The notes beneath the pieces are model-generated. The model searched no databases. It was given only the letters and a program-made list of their open reading frames with translations, and was not told the origin of the DNA. Shown here piece after piece: positions 13,519 through 20,574 of a stretch of 64,000 nt of DNA (position 1 is its first letter; each line of letters opens with the position of its first letter). The DNA is from Nocardia exalbida NBRC 100660. Its GTDB lineage: Bacteria; Actinomycetota; Actinomycetes; Mycobacteriales; Mycobacteriaceae. A program made the translations under genes and the position numbers. The stretch spans positions 1 through 64,000 of the forward strand of contig NZ_BAFZ01000161.1 of NCBI RefSeq assembly GCF_000308575.1, written 5' to 3'.

Positions 13519-14634
13519 TCAGCCTACCGCCACCTCGGCGGCGTCAGCGGTCGCAACGGTCGCGGCAGCGGCCAACTCGGCCTCCTCGACGGTGCATCGG
13601 CCGAGACCGCATGCCGTCGCCACACCGTATGCGGTCCGGCCTGCGGCTGCTTCGAACATGGACAGGCTACGGATACTGTCTTGCGCTCCCTCCGGCGACA
13701 CGACCCCTGCGATGACGCGCCAGTCCTTGTCCAGCCGGCGCAGCGGCCGGTAGAACGCCGGGTCCACCGGGGCCGGATGAGCACCGTAGGCACAGGGGAT
13801 GTGCGCGGGCGGCAACGGCACCGCGCGAGCGCGCAGCTCGCGTGCGAGGGCGTTCAAGAGTTCGACCGCAGGCGCGAGATCACGCGGGGCGAGAAGCTCT
13901 TTGTGCCGGTAGTCGCCGTAGCAAAGGTGCACGATGGTCTGTGCGCCGATAGCGTGCGTCCGCGCGAGGAAGCCGGCCAACTGTCGTGCGACGAGACGGC
14001 CGATCGGCGCCCGCATACCGAACCGCGCCGCTTTCACCAGCGCGAGCTGAGCGATCGGCGACTCCACCTGCCAGGTGATCAGATCACCGTGATCCGCTGT
14101 GAGCTGGGCCATTTCGGCCAGCGCGGCCTCGACGAAGACCGGCAGGTTGCGCAGCGCGGGAGTCACCGTGCGAAGGTGACGCAGCGCGCGCCCGAGCGGG
14201 AGGCCGTCGGCCACCGCAGCGCCGCCGAACACGAAAAGGGCCAGGTCGAGCGGATTAGGTTGACTGATCTGCAATCTGGTGTCGGCCAGTTCGGGTTGCC
14301 TATCACGCAGTGCGCGGAAGGCGGTGACGGCCGCGGCGATGCGATCGACCCGGTCCATCGCCACGTGCCGGGGTTCGAGGACGGCGCCCCGGCGAATGCC
14401 GTAGACGCGCATGTCGGCGTAGTCGGCGAAGTCACCGCTGCGCACGACTTCGAAGACGTCGTCGTGTTTCTCCCGCGCGCGCAGGTACTCCACGACCCAC
14501 GTGGGATCCAGATCCCGTGGAACGCCGGTAAGCCGGTGGCCTCGGCTGCGCTCGACGAACCATTCCAGCACCTCGCGGTCATCGGTCGTCAACGGTGCGG
14601 GCAAGCTGCCCACGAAGTGCACGAGTCGCGTCAT
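13519..14634 (-). CDS. MetE-like TIM-barrel protein (methionine synthase II family, partial architecture)
   Basis: At 371 residues it is about the size of the catalytic C-terminal barrel of cobalamin-independent methionine synthase (MetE is about 750). Features supporting this: the zinc-ligand-like HLCYGD (His236, Cys238) and a C-terminal ATACGLGRCTVEEA (Cys342, Cys347), matching the H-x-C and Cys motifs of the MetE barrel, plus the opening strand VHFVGSLP. The N-terminal folate domain is missing. Such stand-alone proteins may demethylate or transfer methyl groups from other donors. Its 3' end converges on the dienelactone hydrolase gene. The assignment rests on motif spacing only. Confidence 0.55.
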   Translation of the reverse strand: MTRLVHFVGSLPAPLTTDDREVLEWFVERSRGHRLTGVPRDLDPTWVVEYLRAREKHDDVFEVVRSGDFADYADMRVYGIRRGAVLEPRHVAMDRVDRIAAAVTAFRALRDRQPELADTRLQISQPNPLDLALFVFGGAAVADGLPLGRALRHLRTVTPALRNLPVFVEAALAEMAQLTADHGDLITWQVESPIAQLALVKAARFGMRAPIGRLVARQLAGFLARTHAIGAQTIVHLCYGDYRHKELLAPRDLAPAVELLNALARELRARAVPLPPAHIPCAYGAHPAPVDPAFYRPLRRLDKDWRVIAGVVSPEGAQDSIRSLSMFEAAAGRTAYGVATACGLGRCTVEEAELAAAATVATADAAEVAVG

Positions 14635-14923
14635 CGCCTGTCCAACACGTAGTCCTCACAAACGGGCCGGCCGTCCGCTCCCGCGCGCGACCCCGATCCG
14701 TCGGTCATCGAGCAGCATAGGTCGATCGATAGCCAAAAGTTCGCCACTGTTGGGAATGCCGCGACAGCGAACTTCCTGTGAGCCGGTACGGCACAACGCC
14801 TCTCGAACCCCTGCTCGGCGTCGACCCGATCGCCGCCCCGAGGACCCATGCCGCCCTGATCCGGGCGGCGCCGCGACTACAACCGGCTCGGGTCAGCCGT
14901 GCAGGTGGTGACCGTCTCGGCTG

Positions 14924-15301
14924 TTATCCGACAGGGTACGAGTCGAGCCACCAGACGTCGTGTGTAGTCCAGAGTGAACCGTGCCCGGACACACGCAAGC
15001 AGACGTTGTCGTGAAAACTCACCATCAAGCTCCCGTCGTCATCGACGGTGACGTCGTGAACGGTCAGGTTGAGTACATCGGCCAGGCGTAGCAGCCTGAG
15101 TTTTTCGTCGTCCTCTTCCCCTGAGCCCAGGACAGCGGGGTCCGGTATCACGGTGAAACTGCTATCGATGTAGAGGCGGACTTCCTGCGGAGATGCTCCG
15201 TCACGACCATCGGCGAATGTCACGTACGGCCACGCTTGCCGAATGCCGATTTCAACGACGAAGCGTTCGCGCAGGAGGGCGGGGGCATCGTCGCGGTTCA
15301 T
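14924..15301 (-). CDS. Hypothetical protein (DUF6188-like?)
   Basis: A 125-residue acidic soluble protein with alternating strands (EVRLYIDSSFTVI, LTVHDVTVDDDGSLMVSFHDNVCLRVSG) and a conserved-looking C-terminal WTTHDVWWLDSY. It resembles small actinobacterial all-beta proteins of the DUF6188 type, some of which lie near toxins as possible immunity proteins, but no toxin gene is next to it. Its ATG overlaps no other gene. Function unknown. Upstream, 15302-15649 is free of intact genes and contains a recombinase remnant. Confidence 0.55.
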   Translation of the reverse strand: MNRDDAPALLRERFVVEIGIRQAWPYVTFADGRDGASPQEVRLYIDSSFTVIPDPAVLGSGEEDDEKLRLLRLADVLNLTVHDVTVDDDGSLMVSFHDNVCLRVSGHGSLWTTHDVWWLDSYPVG

Positions 15302-15433
15302 GACTGATCCTCGGCGGCTGTGAGGTCGATGTACTCCACGGTCCGGGTCGGCTGAATCAGAAAGAGCATCCAGGTCCTGTCTGTCGATGCAATGTGGTCG
15401 GTACGACGAGAATCTACGGTCCGTCGCGCGCGG

Positions 15434-15541
15434 CTACACCCGGGTTTCGAGACTCGGTCGCGGTGTTTGCCCGAATTCGGGCAAGTACGTGTAGATCGTG
15501 GACCGCGAGACGCTGAGCAGGCGAGCTACCGAGGAGAAGTT
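15434..15541 (-). pseudogene. Remnant of a serine recombinase C-terminal HTH
   Basis: A 35-codon stretch reads NFSSVARLLSVSRSTIYTYLPEF before a stop. This matches the helix-turn-helix at the end of Tn3-type resolvases/invertases (VARxLxVSRSTxYxYLP). No catalytic domain precedes it in any frame, so only the 3' tail survives. It marks an old mobile-element scar just before the type III PKS gene. Confidence 0.6.
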
Positions 15542-15649
15542 CCTCGGGGGTGGAAATTCGCACCCCTGGGTGGGTAGTTGCCGCATATTTGCTCTCCGAT
15601 GATTGGAGGGCACATCGCCGAAGCGTTCAAGTGAGGAAGATCGGGCTCT

Positions 15650-16822
15650 ATGACATCTGCTCTCGACCAGGCACTTCTCACCCGCACTGCCGCGCAAGCG
15701 CGCGAGAACATCCGTATGTCGGCGCCACCGACGACGACCGTACCCGTCATCGAAGCGATTGCGACCGGTTCGCCCAGCCTGGTCCTAGACCAATCCCTCG
15801 CGGCGGAGTCGATGGCTGGGCAGTTCACCGATCAGCAGCAGCAGGACCGGACCAGACGCATCTTTCGCAAGACCATGATCGACACCCGGAGATTCGCGGT
15901 CGACCCGCTGGATGCCCGCATCCACGCACCCAGTGGTGAAGCAGCGACGATCCAGGACCGTATGCGCCTGTTCTACCGCCATGCCGTTCCACTGGCGGTC
16001 GATGTGGCGCGGCGCGCGCTCGACGGTGTCGACCCGGCCGACGTCGGACTTCTCGTCTTCGCCACGAGCACCGGCCTCATCGCGCCCGGCGTTGACGTCG
16101 CGGTCGTCGAAGACCTCGGACTGCCTCGGTCGGTCGCTCGCCTGGTGGTCAACTTCATGGGCTGCGCGGCAGCGATGAACGGAATTCGCGCCGCCTCGGA
16201 CTTCGTCCGGGCCAACCCGCACAAGAAGGCGATGGTCTTGTGCATCGAGCTCCACTCGGTGCATGCCGTCCCCGCCGAAGACGCCAACGACGCGGTGAGC
16301 GGCAGCCTGTTCGGGGACGGCTGCGGCGCGGTCGTCATCGGGGCGCACCGAGGCGACGAGCGGACCGAAGCCGGGACGATCGTCATCCGGGACCAATTCA
16401 CTCATCTGTTCGAGGCCACCGAGGACGGCATCGCGGTCGCCGTCAACAACGACGGCATCACGTGTGAGCTGTCGAAGAACGTACCCCGGTACATCTACAA
16501 CGGCGTTGCTCCCGTCGTCGGAGACGTTCTGCGCCGCAATGGATTGCGGCAGTCGGACATCGATGTGTGGGCAATCCACCCGGGCGGGCCGAAGATCTTG
16601 CTCGAATCCGCGCGATCGCTCGGCCTCCCGCCGGAAGCCTCGTCGGCGAGCTGGAAGGTTCTCGGTGAGTACGGAAACATGTCGAGCGTCTCGCTGATTT
16701 TCGTGCTCGAACGGATCTCCGCTCAGACCGGGGCCGACAAGCCGATCTCGGCAGGCATCGCGTTCTCGTTCGCGCCGGGGATCACGATCGAAGGATTCGT
16801 CTTCGACCTCGTTCGCCGGTGA
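15650..16822 (+). CDS. Type III polyketide synthase (chalcone synthase-like)
   Basis: Homodimeric ketosynthase that extends an acyl-CoA starter with malonyl-CoA to make pyrones, resorcinols or phenols. The Cys-His-Asn triad is intact: Cys172 in NFMGCAAAMNG, His310 in WAIHPGGPK and Asn343 in GEYGNMSS. The 390-residue length is typical. Layout resembles mycobacterial PKS11/PKS18-type enzymes, which take long-chain starters. The start is uncertain: ATG 15650 has only a distant GAGGAAG, and ATG 15716 (MSAPPTTTV) is possible. No methyltransferase or oxygenase partner is adjacent. Confidence 0.9.
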   Translation: MTSALDQALLTRTAAQARENIRMSAPPTTTVPVIEAIATGSPSLVLDQSLAAESMAGQFTDQQQQDRTRRIFRKTMIDTRRFAVDPLDARIHAPSGEAATIQDRMRLFYRHAVPLAVDVARRALDGVDPADVGLLVFATSTGLIAPGVDVAVVEDLGLPRSVARLVVNFMGCAAAMNGIRAASDFVRANPHKKAMVLCIELHSVHAVPAEDANDAVSGSLFGDGCGAVVIGAHRGDERTEAGTIVIRDQFTHLFEATEDGIAVAVNNDGITCELSKNVPRYIYNGVAPVVGDVLRRNGLRQSDIDVWAIHPGGPKILLESARSLGLPPEASSASWKVLGEYGNMSSVSLIFVLERISAQTGADKPISAGIAFSFAPGITIEGFVFDLVRR

Positions 16823-16854
16823 TCGTGCTGTCCGGCGGCCATCCATCGAAGGCA

Positions 16855-16878
16855 CGGGGTGCTGTGTCCGGCACCCCG
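16855..16878. terminator. Bidirectional terminator hairpin
   Basis: CGGGGTGC (16855-16862) pairs with GCACCCCG (16871-16878) across an eight-base loop, lying between the convergent type III PKS and epoxide hydrolase genes. Confidence 0.65.
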
Positions 16879-16898
16879 AGCCGGCGGTGGCGATGTCG

Positions 16899-17921
16899 TC
16901 AGTCGAGGAAGCGCTGCAGTTCCGCGGTGACGAACTCCGGGTTCTCCTCGACGAGCCAATGTCCCGCCCGCGGCACATCCACCGCTCGCACGATATTGGT
17001 CAGGCGCGGGGACACTGTCGCTCGGACCGCATCGAGTTGCCCTTGGGCGGTCATGAGAAGGGTGGGGACATGCGTCGGTGCTGCCGCCATGGTGTCGCGG
17101 ACGTCTTCGTCGAGGGCTCGATACAGCTCGAAGCCACCCGACAGAGCCGCGGGTCTGCTGTAAGTACGTGCGAATTCGTCGATCTCGGCATCGGTGAAGG
17201 GGGCTCGCTCGGATGTGCCGCCGAATGCCGTTCCCTCGAAGGAGACTTGGGGGTAGAAGAGGGCCAGATACTCGCGGACGTCGTCGCCGACCACCGTTTC
17301 CGGGACCCTCCGCTGGGCGTGGAAGGCGAGATGCCAGCTCAGTGAGCGGTATGTGGGCGCATCGATCGCGGGTCCCGGCAGCGGCAGGTCGAGGTAGCCG
17401 AGGCGTGCGGTGTCGGCGGGGAATTGCGTGGCGTACTGGAAGGCGACGGCGGCGCCGAAGTCATGGCCGATGACGCGGGCGTCGCGCACCCCGAGCCGGT
17501 CGGCGATGAGGGTGTGGATATATCGCGCGAGGGTGGCCTTGTCGTAGCCGGTCGGTGAGCCGGTGCTGTCGCCGAGTCCGGGGAGGTCGACGGCGTAGAC
17601 GGTGTGGTGTTCGGCGAGTGCGGGCATGATGGGCCACCAGCCGTACCAGGTCTGTGGCCAGCCGTGGATGAGGATGACCGGCGTACCGCTACCGCCCGTC
17701 ACATAGTGCATGCCGACTCCGTCGGCCTCGGCGAATTCGTGCCGGAAAGTGTCCTCGAACGCGGGGTCGCCGTGGGTGGCGGCAGCGTAGGGGGCGACGT
17801 CGGGGTCGGTCGTGACGCAGGCTGCCGCGCCCATCGTCATCCCGAGGGTGAGCGCGACGGTAGCGATCGCGCGCGCGGATCGGAGGAGGCAGTGCCTCGG
17901 CCACGGGGTCGCGGTGATCAT
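16899..17921 (-). CDS. Exported epoxide hydrolase-like alpha/beta hydrolase
   Basis: Alpha/beta hydrolase with an Asp nucleophile (GHDFGAAVA, Asp154), an oxyanion motif HGWPQTWYGW and a late catalytic His in RAGHWLVEENP: the epoxide hydrolase/haloalkane dehalogenase pattern rather than a Ser esterase. The N-terminus has a signal sequence (hydrophobic ATVALTLGMTMGAAAC) with Cys35 as a possible lipoprotein attachment site. At 340 residues it is full length. It leads a three-gene same-strand run with a DinB-like protein and a methyltransferase upstream (25 and 26 base gaps), so they may be co-transcribed. Confidence 0.8.
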   Translation of the reverse strand: MITATPWPRHCLLRSARAIATVALTLGMTMGAAACVTTDPDVAPYAAATHGDPAFEDTFRHEFAEADGVGMHYVTGGSGTPVILIHGWPQTWYGWWPIMPALAEHHTVYAVDLPGLGDSTGSPTGYDKATLARYIHTLIADRLGVRDARVIGHDFGAAVAFQYATQFPADTARLGYLDLPLPGPAIDAPTYRSLSWHLAFHAQRRVPETVVGDDVREYLALFYPQVSFEGTAFGGTSERAPFTDAEIDEFARTYSRPAALSGGFELYRALDEDVRDTMAAAPTHVPTLLMTAQGQLDAVRATVSPRLTNIVRAVDVPRAGHWLVEENPEFVTAELQRFLD

Positions 17922-17945
17922 GTGTTCCTTTTCCTGGAGAAGACG

Positions 17946-18437
17946 TCAGCGGCCGGTCGTTCCGTCGATCAGTTCGCGGAGAATGTCCGCGTGGCCCGCG
18001 TGGCGGCCGGTCTCCTCGATCATGTGGGTGAGTGCCCAGCGGAGGGTAGGAGCGGGACGGTCCGGTCGCGACCGTGGGACGGGTGCGCCGAGATCGGTGC
18101 ATTCGTCGAGGATCTCGTTCGCACGCTCGACCGTGTCCCGGTAGCGGGCGACGACATCGGCCACGCTGTCGGCCGGTGCGGCCTGGAACGTCGCCTGCCA
18201 ATCGGTGACCTCGTCCCCGAGGAACATGGAGCGCTCGACGACGGTCAGGTGATTCAGCAGGCCGAGCAGGTTCGTGCCCGACGGCACGGCGGCTGTTCGC
18301 ACCCGTGGTTCGGGGGCGCCGTCGACCTTCGCTGCGATCGCGGCCCGCAGGTAGTCGAGGAATCCGCGCAGGATCTCGGCTTCGCTGCCTCCGGTCCGGG
18401 GCGGCGGGGTGTCGTGGCGTCGCGCGGTGGTTGGCAC
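17946..18437 (-). CDS. DinB/DUF664 family protein (mycothiol-dependent type)
   Basis: A 163-residue four-helix-bundle protein of the DinB superfamily. The expected metal-binding histidines appear in LLNHLTVVERSMF and in the C-terminal HMIEETGRHAGHADILRELIDG, the hallmark of actinobacterial DUF664 proteins. Members include mycothiol-dependent isomerases and bacillithiol transferases, so a thiol-transfer or detoxification role is plausible. It sits between the epoxide hydrolase and the methyltransferase on the same strand, which fits a small detoxification unit. Confidence 0.8.
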   Translation of the reverse strand: MPTTARRHDTPPPRTGGSEAEILRGFLDYLRAAIAAKVDGAPEPRVRTAAVPSGTNLLGLLNHLTVVERSMFLGDEVTDWQATFQAAPADSVADVVARYRDTVERANEILDECTDLGAPVPRSRPDRPAPTLRWALTHMIEETGRHAGHADILRELIDGTTGR

Positions 18438-18462
18438 GCTGGTCTCCTTCGTTGGATGCGGG

Positions 18463-19089
18463 TCAGGCGGTGCGGCGAATGAGCAGGACGTGATCGGTGA
18501 CCTCCGCAGTGCGCCCGTCCGGTCCGGTCGCGCTTCGCCGCGGTGCGTCGGCCCGCTCGACTCTCCAGCTCGCCCGGTCCAGCCCGATTCCCGCGGCGAC
18601 CTCGTGCGGGGTCGGATACCGGAGGTCAGGCTCCTGGTTCCATGACCATGGCGCGGTCGAGCCGTGGTCGACCACCAGCAGCCGGCCGCCCGGACGCAGC
18701 GCGTGCGCGCCTGCGCGCAGGACGGTTGCCCGATCCAGGTCGAACGGGGTGTGCAGGTAGTGGGCGCAGATCAGGTCGAACGCGCCCCGCGGGAAGGACT
18801 CGCGCAGGTCATGCCGCTCGGCGGCGACGCGATCGCCCAGGTCGTGCGAGCACGCGAGGCCGATGAGTCGCTCGACCGCGACGGCCGAGATGTCTACGGC
18901 GGTGACGTGCCATCCGCGACGGGCCAGCCACAGTGCGTCGCCGCCTTCACCACATCCGAGGTCCAATGCGTCGCCGGGTGACAGACACGAGACCGTCTCG
19001 GCGAGAAGATCGTTCGGCCGGGGGTCGGCGGCCGCGGGCAGGTCGGCGTAGAGGCCGTTCCAGAACGTGACGGCGTCGGTGGTGCTCAT
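18463..19089 (-). CDS. Class I SAM-dependent methyltransferase
   Basis: A 208-residue Rossmann methyltransferase. Motif I is ALDLGCGEGGDALWLARRG; the acidic residue that binds the SAM ribose follows in VTAVDISAVAVERL; motif IV/V is visible in FDLICAHYLHTP and LRPGGRLLVVDHG. The family resembles tellurite-resistance/thiopurine-type methyltransferases, but the substrate is not known. The ATG at 19089 is preceded by AAGGAG. It is divergent from the XRE-cupin regulator, whose operator-like palindrome lies between them. Confidence 0.85.
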   Translation of the reverse strand: MSTTDAVTFWNGLYADLPAAADPRPNDLLAETVSCLSPGDALDLGCGEGGDALWLARRGWHVTAVDISAVAVERLIGLACSHDLGDRVAAERHDLRESFPRGAFDLICAHYLHTPFDLDRATVLRAGAHALRPGGRLLVVDHGSTAPWSWNQEPDLRYPTPHEVAAGIGLDRASWRVERADAPRRSATGPDGRTAEVTDHVLLIRRTA

Positions 19090-19152
19090 TCGAGACTCCT
19101 TCTGTCGGAACACGTTCAGTCTCGGTAGCCACACCACGCATTGGCACGCACT

Positions 19153-19169
19153 CTTGCCGTTTCGGCAAG
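19153..19169. promoter_or_regulatory. Palindromic operator between methyltransferase and XRE regulator
   Basis: Perfect inverted repeat CTTGCCG-TTT-CGGCAAG, ending eight bases before the start of the XRE-cupin gene and within the divergent promoter region. Likely bound by that regulator. Confidence 0.6.
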
Positions 19170-19177
19170 ATGAGCTG

Positions 19178-19759
19178 ATGGACCGCGAAACAAACGACGT
19201 GCTCGACGCGGTGGGGCCTCGGCTGCGCGCGTTGCGGCGCGACCGCGGAATCACCCTCGCCGATCTCGCCACGACGACCGGCGTATCGGAGAGCACGCTG
19301 TCCCGACTGGAGAGCGGGCAACGCCGGGCAACCCTCGAGTTACTGCTGCCGCTCGCTCGTACCTACAACGTTCCGCTCGACGACCTCGTCGGCGCCCCGC
19401 GCACCGGCGATCCCCGGATACACCTGAAACCGATCCGGCGTTTCGGGATGGTCTTCGTGCCGCTGTCGCGACGGCCGGGCGGAGTCCACGCGTTCAAGAT
19501 GATCATCCCCGCGCGACCGGAACCGCTGGAACCGACACCGCAGACGCACGAAGGCTTCGAATGGCTGTATGTGCTCAACGGCCGCTTGCGGCTCGTGCTC
19601 GGCGAGCGCGACCTGACGCTGCCACCCGGTGAGGCGGCCGAATTCGATACTTCCTTGCCGCATTGGCTGGGCAGCGCCGACGGCGGAGCGGTCGAGCTTC
19701 TCATCCTGTTCGGTCTGCAAGGGGTGCGATCACATGTACGCGCCGACCCCGACCGGTGA
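19178..19759 (+). CDS. XRE family regulator with C-terminal cupin domain
   Basis: Transcription factor with an N-terminal Cro/C1-type helix-turn-helix (residues about 10-66: LRALRRDRGITLADLATTTGVSESTLSRLESGQR...) and a C-terminal cupin (about 105-185: HEGFEWLYVLNGRLRLVLGERDL...LPPGEAAEFDTSLPHWLG). HTH-cupin proteins usually sense a small metabolite through the beta barrel. The ATG at 19178 gives 193 residues; it lies just after the palindrome. It is divergent from the methyltransferase/DinB/epoxide hydrolase run, which it probably controls. Confidence 0.87.
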   Translation: MDRETNDVLDAVGPRLRALRRDRGITLADLATTTGVSESTLSRLESGQRRATLELLLPLARTYNVPLDDLVGAPRTGDPRIHLKPIRRFGMVFVPLSRRPGGVHAFKMIIPARPEPLEPTPQTHEGFEWLYVLNGRLRLVLGERDLTLPPGEAAEFDTSLPHWLGSADGGAVELLILFGLQGVRSHVRADPDR

Positions 19760-19870
19760 ACTCGACCACTTCTTTCGCCGGGGCACGAACACTCCGAGCG
19801 CACTCGACCATGCGCCGGATCGGCTCTCGGTAGTGGTCAACGGGCCAGCCCAGCCGGGTAGCAGAAAGCG

Positions 19871-19902
19871 AATGGGCCTTGCCGGAAGCGGCAAGGCCCA
19901 TT
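19871..19902. terminator. Bidirectional terminator hairpin
   Basis: Perfect 14-bp stem: AATGGGCCTTGCCG (19871-19884) and CGGCAAGGCCCATT (19889-19902) with loop GAAG. It lies between the convergent XRE-cupin gene and the small secreted protein gene. Confidence 0.8.
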
Positions 19903-19920
19903 GGCCGAGCAGTCGACCGG

Positions 19921-20226
19921 CTATTGCATCGGCGCGGGTCCGCATTCCTTGCCCATCACGTCGGGCAGGTGCGCCCATCCGGACGAGCAGCTCACGATCT
20001 CGCCGCCGTTCACCCGGAACGGCTGCGTGATCTCTCCGCTCATCGGTGCACCGTCGGACGCCGTGCAGTCCAGAGCGGTCACCCTGCCCTCCCACACCGG
20101 CGAATGGGACGAACAGTTGTAGCTCCACATCTCCTGCGCGGAGACGGTGGGCGGACAGAACAACAGGGCCGCCGCCGCGGCGAAGAACGGGGGAAGACCC
20201 AGACGAACGAGGCGTGTGGCTTTCAT
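19921..20226 (-). CDS. Small secreted protein of unknown function
   Basis: A 101-residue protein with a typical Sec signal peptide (positively charged start, hydrophobic GLPPFFAAAAALLFCPP, cleavage likely after VSA) leaving about 70 residues. The mature part has four cysteines (NCSSH, LDCTA, VSCSS, KECGP), suggesting two disulfide bonds. The start is supported by AAGGAG upstream. No family was recognised. Confidence 0.75.
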   Translation of the reverse strand: MKATRLVRLGLPPFFAAAAALLFCPPTVSAQEMWSYNCSSHSPVWEGRVTALDCTASDGAPMSGEITQPFRVNGGEIVSCSSGWAHLPDVMGKECGPAPMQ

Positions 20227-20574
20227 GACGATCTCCTTGTCCTGGTTCCGTGCGATCTGAATCGGTAACCGTCCCGGACGGGCCGTCCGAGCGGTATCGA
20301 GCAGAAACTGCGTGGTTGCTCAGGAGAGAACGTGCACACTGCGGGAGGAACGCTACGCGGAGCCGGCCAGGCCGGGTGCGGAATGCCGATTGCTGTGATC
20401 ATCCGGATATGACGGCCGCCCACCGGCGCCTCGAGCGGGCACTTCGAAACTCTACGTGCGGGTAACACCCGCACGCTGTGTAGATATCTGGGATAAAGGT
20501 GCACACTACGCGAGACCGGGTGTCGCACACCTCGCCCGACCGGGCCAACGCTTAGGAGAGGAAGGAACCGGCAA
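20227..20574. other. Divergent spacer upstream of the acyl-CoA carboxylase
   Basis: 348 bases without a gene. It contains the palindrome at 20455-20475, a possible -10 element TAGATA just after it, and two copies of GTGCACACTRCG near 20332 and 20500. It must carry the carboxylase promoter. Confidence 0.5.
20455..20475. promoter_or_regulatory. Palindromic operator upstream of the acyl-CoA carboxylase
   Basis: Perfect nine-base arms CGTGCGGGT and ACCCGCACG around AAC, about 100 bases before the carboxylase start and immediately upstream of a TAGATA hexamer that could be its -10 box. A TetR- or GntR-type regulator is plausible; none is encoded next to it. Confidence 0.5.

Noticed and set aside
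15650-17921. Type III PKS and epoxide hydrolase as one biosynthetic cluster
   Set aside because: They are convergent with a terminator between them and the hydrolase groups with other genes; no tailoring enzymes are present.
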